IMG/VR virus record: IMGVR_UViG_3300042563_003307
Coordinates: 1-64,000 of that record
Length of the DNA: 64,000 nt
Origin: a virus
Direction: 5' to 3' (one strand)
The position numbers and the translations under genes are program-made. Positions within the stretch are counted from its first letter, which is position 1; the number at the start of each line of letters is the position of its first letter. Below, piece after piece: positions 8,774 to 19,700 of the stretch. The notes under the pieces are model-generated. The model ran no database searches. It worked only from the letters and a program-made list of their open reading frames with translations, and was not told the origin of the DNA.

Positions 8774-8782
8774 TTATATATT
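8774..8782 (-). promoter_or_regulatory. AATATATAA putative late promoter overlapping a stop codon
   Basis: The last codons and stop of the upstream gene (AAT ATA TAA) form the element, 10 nt before the start of paralogue 1. Confidence 0.35.
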
Positions 8783-9157
8783 TGATTCTATTATTGGAGA
8801 ACTAAAAAGTGGTCCCATAATTGTGGTAGGACTAATTAATAAAGCTATTTTCCCCTCTAGATTTGTTTTCATCCAATCCAATTTAGATATTTGGGTTTCT
8901 TCTCCTGGTAGAGTTTCTGGTATGGCTCCTAAGATTGATTCTAACCAACCTTCTACATCTGATGTTGTTACATCATTATAAGGAGTAAAGTCTTCAGGAT
9001 TTGGTTCTCCTATTGTGGTTACTCCATACATTTCAGATGTTATTCCATTTTCATCTGTAGCACGGTATCTCCAGTGAATATTTTGGATTACGTCCGATAA
9101 TCCGTCTAGGCTTACAGCTCTTTCTACAGCTGGAATTGTCCAATTAAATGTTATCAT
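8774..9157 (-). CDS. DUF7936-like phage protein, paralogue 2
   Basis: 127 aa, start MITFNWTIPAVERAVSLDGL. It continues VIQNIHWRYRATDENG, a GEPNPEDFTPYNDVT segment and VEGWLESIL, the pattern of the small DUF7936-type proteins of T4-type phages. The second copy lies directly downstream with lower conservation, so this is a tandem duplication. Role unknown. Confidence 0.7.
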   Translation of the reverse strand: MITFNWTIPAVERAVSLDGLSDVIQNIHWRYRATDENGITSEMYGVTTIGEPNPEDFTPYNDVTTSDVEGWLESILGAIPETLPGEETQISKLDWMKTNLEGKIALLISPTTIMGPLFSSPIIESNI

Positions 9158-9175
9158 TTTTATTATTTATTTTTA

Positions 9176-10936
9176 TTAATTAACGTGTGAATATTTGTAA
9201 ATGTCTCCATTATAAACGCAGAAGTATACGTCGTATCCGGTTACAGTTGATACAATACAAGTATCTGTCCAATTTCTAGGTGTTAGTCCTAGGGCAGTAA
9301 ATTGAGGGCCTTGACCACCACTACCAAAATCTCCAGGTCGGTATTGCCTAATGTCTCCAGTAGTTGTGGAACTTGATTCTCCAGTCCACATGTCGGTATT
9401 TGGTGCTATACTAAATCTTTTTGAATATGAAAATATGCTCGCATATTCAAACGTTGATGAAGCTGCTGGTTTTACGTACATTCCGGAACTTCCTGCACTA
9501 ACATATATGTCTCCATTAGCTGCAGTGGCCATACCTTCCCAGTTTCTAATAGTCTGTCCTGTTGTTGTAAATGTTGTTGCTCCAGATGGTTGTTTATAAA
9601 TATCTCCACCATATACACTAGCATAAATATCCCCATTTGGTGTTGCTGTTATACCATTCCAGTTTCTAATAGTCTGTCCTGTTGCAGTAAATGTTGTTGC
9701 TCCACTTGCTTGCTTAAGTATATCTCCAGTATATAGTGCATAATACATGTCTCCATTGGGAGCACCTGCGAAACAACCTGCTCCGGGTATAGTCTGTCCT
9801 GTTGCTATAAATGTGCCACTAGCTGCGGATTTTTTATAGATAGCTCCAGTACTAATGGAAGCATATATATCTCCATTAGCCGCGTCTCCAATAGACGTCC
9901 ATGTTCTAGAAGTTTGACCTAACGGAGAAAGACTTGGAGTACTCCAACTATTTCCTTGTGATATATAAAATGTAGCCGAAGCTGCGGATTCGTTACCTGA
10001 TAAATCAACAGCAGTAACCCACCAAGTAATTGGGGCGCCACCACCAAAACCTCCAAAGAATGTATTGCTAATGCGCATTGCACTTTTTCCAACAAGATAA
10101 GATCCTATGGTATCATAACGCGTCGGAAGAGAAATATTTCTTGGTCTAGTATATTTTCCTAAAGTAGAAAATAGTATAGGGAATATTTTAGGTACAATAT
10201 GAATTGTCTGTACTGTAAAACTTCCAGATTCCCTAACATATAGGTTATAGTGATGCAACATATCATTGTCAGTTGAAGGATCCCATGTAAAATCAATATA
10301 CCTCGTAGTACCTCCAATTATAGACTTTGCTCCCGTAAAGTTAGGAGGTGTTGATGGAGCCACATTAGGACTTTCATAAACTGAAGTATAAATTCCTTGA
10401 ATTATGCTAGATTCGTCTATATAATATATAAGGGGATTTGTCCCTCCTTGTCGTTGATACCATCCTTGAGAATATGTTTCTTCTACTCCAAACCCAGAAG
10501 CACCTCCAGTATTACTACCATATACTATTGAACCTACTACCGGTGGGTTATCTGTTACCCAAAATGATACAAAAAGCGAATCATTTTGAACTAATGGACC
10601 GCCGTAATCGGTATGTTTATAAGAAACGTATTTGGCCACGATTGTATCTGCAACCGTAGAATATATCCATGAATTTGTTGGGTCTATATTTATTCCGTAA
10701 TATACCAATGGAACTCCACTTGCCCAAGCACTTTTAGGAACTAATTGTAAACTCCCATACGTACTTAAATTACTTGCATTAAGGCTATATTTTGCCTGCA
10801 TAGCAGTTTTATCCATACATTGATTAGCCGCAGGAAGTGTTGTAAAATGAGACTGACCCGACAGCAGAGGAATTCCACTCGTCGAGGCATCTAGATAACT
10901 AACCATTTGATTACTTGCAACATCATTCCATGCCAT
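9176..10936 (-). CDS. tail-fibre-like protein with FN3-like and propeller-type repeats
   Basis: 586 aa. The middle (about 190-330) looks fibronectin-like (PPNFTGAKSIIGGTTRYIDF, then SGSFTVQTIHI). The C-terminal half has five to six units of about 45 aa with the core NGDIYASVYGGDIYKQ...TGQTIRNW, the spacing of a beta-propeller or solenoid blade. It starts inside the stop codon region of the S74 fibre (1-nt overlap at 10936) and is therefore coupled to it. Probably an adhesion fibre or a fibre cap; ligand unknown. Confidence 0.7.
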   Translation of the reverse strand: MAWNDVASNQMVSYLDASTSGIPLLSGQSHFTTLPAANQCMDKTAMQAKYSLNASNLSTYGSLQLVPKSAWASGVPLVYYGINIDPTNSWIYSTVADTIVAKYVSYKHTDYGGPLVQNDSLFVSFWVTDNPPVVGSIVYGSNTGGASGFGVEETYSQGWYQRQGGTNPLIYYIDESSIIQGIYTSVYESPNVAPSTPPNFTGAKSIIGGTTRYIDFTWDPSTDNDMLHHYNLYVRESGSFTVQTIHIVPKIFPILFSTLGKYTRPRNISLPTRYDTIGSYLVGKSAMRISNTFFGGFGGGAPITWWVTAVDLSGNESAASATFYISQGNSWSTPSLSPLGQTSRTWTSIGDAANGDIYASISTGAIYKKSAASGTFIATGQTIPGAGCFAGAPNGDMYYALYTGDILKQASGATTFTATGQTIRNWNGITATPNGDIYASVYGGDIYKQPSGATTFTTTGQTIRNWEGMATAANGDIYVSAGSSGMYVKPAASSTFEYASIFSYSKRFSIAPNTDMWTGESSSTTTGDIRQYRPGDFGSGGQGPQFTALGLTPRNWTDTCIVSTVTGYDVYFCVYNGDIYKYSHVN

Positions 10937-13638
10937 TATTTCTCTAATTGTTTTATTCTGTTCTCCAATTCTTGTATCTTTGCAACCAGGACTTCAATGT
11001 AATTTATTGTAAGCATTCCATCATCACCTTTATTAACCTGGTCAGGATATGTTTCTTGAACTTCTTGTGCAACATATCCTATATGTATCTTAGTATCTCG
11101 TCCATCCTTCCAGGTAAATTTAATAGTATCTCCATCTCTTTCAATAATATCTTTTAACCTAGCATCAGATGTATTAAAGAATCCAGGAGATGTAACATTT
11201 GTTGAAAAGTACCCTGCTCCAGTTACATTTAGTTTGTATCCATTTGGGTTTGTATTTCCTATACCTACACCTGTCCCATTATCGTAAATTTGACTATTTG
11301 CTAAACTATATCCATCTGTGTATTTTGATAAATAATTAGCTGTTCCTACTCCTGTAAATGCTACATCTTTAAATGAAGAATATGCTGTTGCAGATCCCCA
11401 TGTCTGTTGCCAGATACGCATTCCTATTGCATCTTTTCTGAACATTACTAGGTTATCATTTCCTCCTGAAGAGTCTTGATATGATCTCAGATGTATGAAA
11501 TCTGCATAAGGTCCAGTATTATTGTTTGCCCAAGAAGTGAATCCAAACTTAAGTCTGTTTGCTGTTGATTCACTTGGTGAAATTGTCCTATTATCCTCTC
11601 CAGTTAGTAGTCCCGAAGTTGTAGCCGTAGCAGAGTTTCCTGTAATATTAATACCCCAATCTCCTGATGCAACGCTTTTTATAGAAATCATCGCATTTGT
11701 AGGAGATACTGAACGATAATAATTATCTCCTTGTTTAGTAATAAATGAACTAATTGATGTTCCACTTCCTGGATTGCCATCATCAGACATATTTATATAG
11801 TTACCATTAATATATCCATTACCATCTCTTACAACAATATAATTTCCTAATGTTGATGTAGATGCATGGTAATTATCAACAGTATCTGCATTAGTTGCAT
11901 TAGTTGCTGTACCTGTTAAGGCTCCTATAAAGGTTGTTGCGGAAATATCTCCAATAATTTCTGTACTTCTCTTCGCAGGTAAGGGATTTGCTGCCCATGC
12001 AATTGATGTAAAACTTGGTACAACTGTTGAATACATATCAAATAAAACATATGGAGTACTTGAATTTGAAGCCCATATATATACTCCTACCCAACCTCCT
12101 ACTACCTCTATATTACCTATTCTTAAGTAATCCGCAGCTGACGCTACTGCTGCGGATAGTCGCGTTTGTCCTGAATTTATTGAAGTTGCGCCGAGTGATG
12201 TATAAATACCGAATTCTATTTCAAGAACTCCCATAATAGGTGCCCAGTTCCAATCACCTCCTACTCGGATTCTACCTCCTGCAAAAGCGGCGCCAGCCGA
12301 AGTATTGTATAATCTTACAAACCATCTACCACTTCCGGCATCGTTTCCAATTCCAGGGTAAGGAAGTACTATTCTTCTAAAATAATGGCCTGTATCTAAT
12401 TTAATACTTCCATGTAATACAGTTTCAACGGTACTTGAAGTACCTAAAACAATTTGATTATTTTTAGTTGTAATTGCCTGGTATCCTATAGCTACACTAT
12501 TAGTAACATTAGCTAACTGCCCAACAATACCTCCTGCCTCTGAACCAATAAAAGTGTTTTGAGACCCACTTATAATAAGCGAGCCTGATAAATTTCCAAT
12601 GGCAGTATTGTTATTTCCTGTAACAATCTTTAAAGATTGATGCCCAATAGCTGTAGTGAAACTACTTCCAGTTGGTGTTTGAGATACTGCTTGATATCCG
12701 AGTACTGTATTTTGATTTCCCGTGTTATCGAGTAATGTATTTAAACCAATTCCTATATTAGTAGCGGCATTATTACCACCTCTCCATATAGTAATTGTAT
12801 TTACTATAATATTATCCGTAAAGTTTTTTAGTCCTGAAAATTGTTGGTTATTTATTGTAATTACTCCTCCAAAAGCGGTTGTAGCTGGTTGCAAGGTTAA
12901 AGTACCACTTATTAATGTAGCACCAGTTGCATTAGATGCCGTTGCTACCGAAGGAATAGGAGCTAGAGTTGATACACTTGGCGCACCTTGTTCTCCCATA
13001 GGTCCAAAAACACAATTCTTTAGTCCATTTATCGATGATACATTAGCAAAACTAGAATCAAGATACAATGGAGCTCCAATTGCTCTTGGTACAATTCTTA
13101 TAGTTACACCATCTTTCAAATATCTTATATTATAACCATCGTATGTAATTGATACTATAGTATCTGTTGTAAATGTAGAAGATGGATTAATGAATACATT
13201 ACTTTCATAGATATACAAAATGTTTTCATTTATAAACCATGCATAATCAATAGATGTGTATGAAGAATTAAGTGTTGGATCACTATTTAATCCAACCATT
13301 AAAGCAAGTCCTATAGTAGTTGTTAATTGAGTTGACATATAACATCCTCTAGCATATCCTTCCGCAGAATATACTTGTCCATCCCATTGACCGGCATTAC
13401 CTGCTGCTTTATAAAAAGCATTTGAATTTTCACCGTAAGTAACACCACCGCTAAATAATGGCGTCCAATTTGAAGTACCTCTAAACCCTTGGAAACCTTG
13501 TACTCCTTGGAAACCTTGGAAACCTCGTACTCCTTGGAAACCTTGGAAACCTCGTACTCCTTGATATCCTTGATATCCTTGATATCCTTGATATCCTTGA
13601 AAACCTTGTGTTAATCCGACGTATGGGTAATGTGCCAT
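10936..13638 (-). CDS. tail fibre with collagen-like stalk and S74 intramolecular chaperone
   Basis: 900 aa. A short Gly-X-Y stalk (about residues 12-52, GYQ/GFQ/GVR triplets) leads into a module (about 54-215) also present twice in the giant fibre next door, then a trimeric head-fibre-like region with repeated NTAIGNLSG/NTFIGSEAG motifs. The C-terminus (about 820-900) reads TSDARLKDIIERDG, HIGYVAQEVQE and VLVAKIQELENRIKQLE: a peptidase S74 autocatalytic chaperone domain with its terminal coiled coil, which trimerises the fibre and then cuts itself off in this family. Confidence 0.85.
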   Translation of the reverse strand: MAHYPYVGLTQGFQGYQGYQGYQGYQGVRGFQGFQGVRGFQGFQGVQGFQGFRGTSNWTPLFSGGVTYGENSNAFYKAAGNAGQWDGQVYSAEGYARGCYMSTQLTTTIGLALMVGLNSDPTLNSSYTSIDYAWFINENILYIYESNVFINPSSTFTTDTIVSITYDGYNIRYLKDGVTIRIVPRAIGAPLYLDSSFANVSSINGLKNCVFGPMGEQGAPSVSTLAPIPSVATASNATGATLISGTLTLQPATTAFGGVITINNQQFSGLKNFTDNIIVNTITIWRGGNNAATNIGIGLNTLLDNTGNQNTVLGYQAVSQTPTGSSFTTAIGHQSLKIVTGNNNTAIGNLSGSLIISGSQNTFIGSEAGGIVGQLANVTNSVAIGYQAITTKNNQIVLGTSSTVETVLHGSIKLDTGHYFRRIVLPYPGIGNDAGSGRWFVRLYNTSAGAAFAGGRIRVGGDWNWAPIMGVLEIEFGIYTSLGATSINSGQTRLSAAVASAADYLRIGNIEVVGGWVGVYIWASNSSTPYVLFDMYSTVVPSFTSIAWAANPLPAKRSTEIIGDISATTFIGALTGTATNATNADTVDNYHASTSTLGNYIVVRDGNGYINGNYINMSDDGNPGSGTSISSFITKQGDNYYRSVSPTNAMISIKSVASGDWGINITGNSATATTSGLLTGEDNRTISPSESTANRLKFGFTSWANNNTGPYADFIHLRSYQDSSGGNDNLVMFRKDAIGMRIWQQTWGSATAYSSFKDVAFTGVGTANYLSKYTDGYSLANSQIYDNGTGVGIGNTNPNGYKLNVTGAGYFSTNVTSPGFFNTSDARLKDIIERDGDTIKFTWKDGRDTKIHIGYVAQEVQETYPDQVNKGDDGMLTINYIEVLVAKIQELENRIKQLEK

Positions 13639-13666
13639 TGTTTATTTTTATTATTTTTAAAAAGAC

Positions 13667-13770
13667 CGGAGGATAGGGAGGGATACGAACATCATTTTTC
13701 CCGAAGGAACAGTTACGAACAACTATGTTCCCAAAGGAACAAGAACGGACTTCTACCTCCCTATCCTCCG
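13667..13770 (-). terminator. long inverted-repeat element between fibre genes
   Basis: CGGAGGATAGGGAGG (13667-13681) is matched exactly by CCTCCCTATCCTCCG (13756-13770). The enclosed 74 nt hold two smaller hairpins: GTTCC-CAAA-GGAAC (13727-13740) and TTCC-CGAA-GGAA near 13698-13709. On the minus strand the outer stem is followed by TTTTT, so it can terminate transcription from the giant fibre gene. Its size and branching are unusual for a plain terminator. Confidence 0.65.
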
Positions 13771-13777
13771 ACTTATA

Positions 13778-16700
13778 TTATGGTAAGTGAGTTTCAAACA
13801 TACATTTTAATACAGTTGGCACATGTAGCGGATTAATAAATGCACATGGATTACCATATAATGCACTTGCGGCATAATCTAACATGAAAGGCGCTTTATG
13901 ATGTATAATTTTAATAACTCTACTTAATGGTCCGGAAACAATTTCACCATAATGTAAACCCGTGACAGGATTAATTGGACCTGCATTTCCATCCCAAGCA
14001 ACATATCTAAATGCAACATACATAGGAATATAAACTGGAGAATATGCAAATCTAGATGTAGGCAGATTCTTCTGGGAACGCTTATTTGCCGATGGTACAT
14101 AAGTATAATAGTCAGCGTCCTGTCCTGATTGATCACGATACTTTACTAAAAACTCTTGCCATCTTCCTGAAATCATCGGAGCTAAATTTATATATTGGTT
14201 ATGACCTGTTACTTCAAAATGATTAGGTCTATCAACTCCTATAAACCCGGTTGTGATATTATTCTGATGATTTCCAGATCGGTTCCAATAGTTATTTCCC
14301 CATGCAGGATATGGAAAACTTCCATTAGGGTACCATGGCGCCGGTACTATATAACCTCCACCTGGACGATAATTTGGTTTCTTATTTTTCTTTCTATAAA
14401 GAACCATTTCTATATATATATTATCATATACATTAAATACTTCCGATGACAAATCTTGTGTAATTGCGTATGGTGCAGAATCTAATGTTAATACGCTTCC
14501 GGCGGAATTAGTTACCATATTAATGGAATTAATTACTATAGGATCACCTAACTTAATTGATGGCACTGGCAAATTTCCTTTACCAATTGTCCCTTTTTCT
14601 CCCATCGGTCCAAAAACCAAATTTATTAACTTTTTGGTTGATGATACGTAATAAAGACTAGAATCAAGATACAATGGAGCTCCAATTACTCTTGATACAG
14701 TTCTTTGTACTACTCCATCTTTCCAATATCTTATATTATAACCATCATATGTTATACTTAATACGGTATTTGCGAAAGTTCCTCCATAAGTTATTGCATC
14801 TCCATTAATATCAACAGTGACACTTCCATTTTCAATTATATAAAGATCACCTGCTGCGCAGTACCAACAATAATCGATACTAGTATAACTACTATTGGCT
14901 GTTGGATCGCTATTTAATCCAACCATAAGTTGTTCACCAGTATTACTTAATTGAGTTGATACATAAGCTCCTCTAGTATATCCTTCTAAAGAATATACTT
15001 GTCCATCCCATTGAGCATCATTACCTGTTGCTTTATAGAAAGTATTTGAATTTTCTGCATAAGTTACTCCGCCATTGAATAATGGTGTCCAATTTGATGA
15101 ACCTCTAAAACCTTGGAAACCTTGGGCTCCTTGTATTCCCTGAGCACCTTGGAAACCTTGAGCACCTTGTATTCCTTGAGCACCTTGGAAACCTTGAGCA
15201 CCTTGGAAACCTTGGGCTCCTCCGAGTGCAATACTACTCCTAAAACCAACAGTCCCATCACTTTCTTTTACAAGAATATCGGTTGTTGTTCCGGCTGGAA
15301 CAGTTGTAATTTTAAGTTTTGCTCCTGTTGTAATGTTTTTGTCACCATCCCAAGTAAACGGTTTTTCAATTTCGCTACCTAGTCCTTGATCACCCCATCT
15401 TGCACTTAAAAGTTTAATTGACGAAATCCGAATTGGAGCCGGAGTTGTAGCTGTAAGTGTTAAACGAGAATATGCATCTCCGCCATACCAATTAACATAA
15501 AACCACGCAGCGATTGCATTATGATTATTTGTCGAAGTATGTCTTACTATCCAATTTATATTATCTGCAGAAGTTTCATATACAACATTTTTTATTGGTG
15601 CTGTAGCTGTATAAGTTGAACCAATAACTAACCATTCTCCTATTGACCACTCCATTCCTGTCCAATTCCATCTTACAGAAGTTACTGTAACTCCATCAGC
15701 AACTTCGATTGTTTGATTTTCTTTTTGCGCAAATACTTCTTTATTAAGCGTTGCTGCATTATATGTTACATTATTAGATGAAGTTGAAAATGTTGGTGAA
15801 AACCTAGAAAATGCAAATAAGTCATGCCATAAATAAGGTGATATTGGTGTTTGAGCTACTTGTGTCGTATCACTTGTTATTACCTTATTTGTTAATGTTC
15901 CGTTTTGTTTAAAATTATCAATTCCAAGTGCTATAATAGAACCAGCTCCATTAACTAGGTCAGTTCCATTAAATGTTAAATTAGCTTCAGCATTAGCAGT
16001 ATTTGTACCACCATCTGAAGTTAAAACTCTATTATCTGATGGGTTTGTTATTGTTGTAAATCCAGGTCCTTGGAAACCTTGAGCGCCTTGGAAACCTTGG
16101 GCTCCTTGGAAACCTTGAGCACCTTGGAAACCTTGGGCTCCTTGTCTACCTTGAGCTCCTTGGAAACCTTGGGCACCTTGGAAACCTTGAGCACCTTGTA
16201 TTCCTTGGGCTCCTTGGAAACCTTGAAAACCCTGGGCTCCTTGTATTCCTTGGGCTCCTTGGAAACCTTGGGCTCCTTGTCTACCTTGAGCTCCTTGGAA
16301 ACCTTGGGCACCTTGGAAACCTTGGGCTCCTTGTATTCCTTGGGCACCTTGGAAACCTTGGGCACCTTGGAAACCTTGAGCACCTTGTATTCCTTGGGCA
16401 CCTTGGAAACCTTGGGCTCCTTGTATTCCTTGGGCTCCTTGTATTCCCTGAGCACCTTGAAATCCTTGGGCACCTTGAAAACCTTGGGCTCCTTGTATTC
16501 CCTGAGCACCTTGAAAACCTTGAACACCTTGGAAACCTTGGGCTCCTTGTATTCCTTGAGCACCTTGAAAACCTTGGAAACCTTGGGCTCCTTGTATTCC
16601 CTGAGCACCTTGTATTCCCTGAGCACCTTGAAAACCTTGGGCACCTTGTATTCCTTGAGCACCTTGGAAACCTTGAGCTCCTTGGAAACCTTGAGCACCT

Positions 16701-19700
16701 TGGAAACCTTGGGCTCCTTGTATTCCTTGGGCTCCTTGTATTCCTTGGGCACCTTGGAAACCTTGTATTCCCTGAGCACCTTGGAAACCTTGGGCTCCTT
16801 GTCTACCTTGGGCACCTTGAAAACCTTGGGCTCCTTGTATTCCTTGGGCTCCTTGGAAACCTTGGGCTCCTTGTATTCCTTGAGCACCTTGAAAACCTTG
16901 GAAACCTTGGGCTCCTTGTGGTCCTTGTTCTCCCATTGGTCCAAAAACAACATTCTTTAAACCATTAGGTGTACCATTAGTATATGATATTGTACGGAAG
17001 AAAGTAGAATCAAAATATAGAGCGTTACCTATTGCCCTTGCAACAGTTCGTTGTAGAATACCATCTTTCCAATATCTTACATTATAACCATCATATGTTA
17101 TTTGTAAAATAGTATCTGATGTATATGCACCTAAAGCAACTATTACACCTCCACTTTCATAGATTTCTACACTATTGTATTCAGTGACATACCATGCATA
17201 ATTAATACCTGGAAAACTAGGCGATGCAGAAGGATTATCACTTAAACCAAATAGTATATAATTAAGATTTGATTGTGGTTGAGCCGATACATAACATCCT
17301 CTAGTATAACCCTCTAATGAATATACTTCAGCATCAAAAATATCATCGTTACCTATTGCTTTATGAAATATATTTGAATTTGCACCATATACTGTGCCAC
17401 CATTAAAAACAGGTGTCCAATTTGCTACTCCTCTAATTCCTTGGAAGCCTTGAGCACCTTGGAAACCTTGGGCTCCTTGTATTCCCTGAGCACCTTGAAA
17501 ACCTTGGGCTCCTTGTATTCCCTGAGCACCTTGAAAACCTTGGGCTCCTTGTATTCCCTGAGCACCTTGAAAACCTTGGGCTCCTTGTATTCCTTGAGCT
17601 CCTTGAAAACCTTGAGCACCTTGAAAACCTTGGGCACCTTGGAAACCTTGAGCACCTTGTATTCCTTGAGCACCTTGAAAACCTTGTGCTCCTTGTCTAC
17701 CTTGTGCTCCTTGTATTCCTTGAGCACCTTGAAAACCTTGAGCACCTTGAAAACCTTGTGCTCCTTGTATTCCTTGAGCACCTTGAAAACCTTGGGCTCC
17801 TTGTATTCCCTGAGCACCTTGGAAGCCTTGAGCACCTTGAAAACCTTGAAAACCTTGGGCACCTTGTATTCCTTGGGCACCTTGAAAACCTTGGGCTCCT
17901 TGTATTCCCTGGGCACCTTGAAAACCTTGGGCTCCTTGTATTCCTTGAGCACCTTGGAAGCCTTGAGCTCCTTGTATTCCTTGAGCACCTTGAAAACCTT
18001 GGGCTCCTTGTATTCCTTGAGCACCTTGGAAGCCTTGAGCACCTTGAAAACCTTGAAAACCTTGGGCACCTTGTCTACCTTGGGCTCCTTGGAAACCTTG
18101 GGCTCCTTGTATTCCCTGAGCACCTTGAAAACCTTGGGCTCCTTGTATTCCTTGGGCACCTTGGATTCCTTGGGCACCTTGTATTCCTTGAGCACCTTGT
18201 ATTCCTTGAGCACCTTGAGCACCTTGGAAACCTTGAGCACCTTGTATTCCTTGGGCACCTTGAGCACCTTGGAAACCTTGAGCACCTTGGAAACCTTGAG
18301 CACCTTGGAAACCTTGTACTCCTTGAGCACCTTGGAAACCTTGGGCACCTTGGAAACCTTGGATTCCTTGGGCACCTTGGATTCCTTGGGCACCTTGTAT
18401 TCCTTGAGCACCTTGTATTCCTTGAGCACCTTGTATTCCTTGAGCACCTTGGAAACCTTGGGCACCTTGGAAACCTTGAGCACCTTGGAAACCTTGGGCA
18501 CCTTGGATTCCTTGGGCACCTTGTATTCCCTGGGCACCTTGTATTCCCTGGGCACCTTGGAAACCTTGGGCACCTTGGATTCCTTGGGCACCTTGGAAAC
18601 CTTGAGCACCTTGTATTCCTTGAGCACCTTGTATTCCTTGAGCACCTTGGATTCCTTGAGCACCTTGTATTCCCTGGGCACCTTGTATTCCTTGGGCACC
18701 TTGGAAACCTTGAGCACCTTGTATTCCCTGGGCACCTTGTATTCCTTGAGCTCCTTGGATTCCTTGAGCACCTTGGATTCCTTGAGCACCTTGGATTCCT
18801 TGAGCACCTTGGATTCCTTGAGCACCTTGGATTCCCTGAGCACCTTGTATTCCTTGGGCACCTTGTATTCCTTGAGCACCTTGAAAACCTTGTGCTCCTT
18901 GTATTCCTTGAGCACCTTGAAAACCTTGAGCACCTTGAAAACCTTGTGCACCTTGAAAACCTTGAACACCTTGGAAACCTTGGGCTCCTTGTATTCCTTG
19001 AGCACCTTGAAAACCTTGGGCTCCTTGTATTCCTTGAGCACCTTGTATTCCTTGAGCACCTTGGAAACCTTGTACTCCTTGAGTTCCTTCAATACCTAAT
19101 GATGTTACAACATAAGAATAGTATTGACTACCTTCTGTATAAAAAGTAACAGGATGATTACCTGAAGATTGATCGACTACATAGACATTAACAATCATTC
19201 TATCCGTAGGATCAATTTGATATGATGCAGGTATTACTAAATCTACGTAATTTTCAACTGGTATAGTGGATTCAATCCAACCTATAAGTACTTGATTTGT
19301 TGATATTGGCGCTGCTGCGTATGGTGTACCGGTACTATCTGCTAGTTGTATAGTACAGAATGTATCTGTATTAAAACCAGTTGCTCCTTTTAAGAAATGT
19401 AAATGAAATTTTTGAGGTCCTGGTGGAATAACATTAACTCCTAATCCACTTGCATCAGTAATATATGTTTGAACTAATACTGGAGTTGTTCCAGTAGTTG
19501 TTACTGTAATAGTTTGAACCGATCCAGTGGTTGGTAATGTACCTATTTGTTTATATTCTAAAGGTGTCTGTGTTACTGATTGATTAAAATAGTATATCTG
19601 TCCGGATGAAACGCCTAATGGACCTTGGTCACCTTGAAAACCTTGAGCTCCTTGTATTCCCTGAGCACCTTGGAAACCTTGGGCACCTTGAAAACCTTGG

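Noticed and set aside
16070-16960. Long open frames on both strands through the collagen-repeat DNA (also at 17425-19092, 17441-19149, 19606-20779 and 24000-24580)
   Set aside because: They are products of the low-complexity 9/18-bp repeats, which are open in several frames; only the Gly-X-Y frame continues into globular domains.
17430-19090. Tandem repeats considered as a CRISPR array
   Set aside because: Units are 9/18 bp without unique spacers and encode Gly-X-Y collagen triplets.
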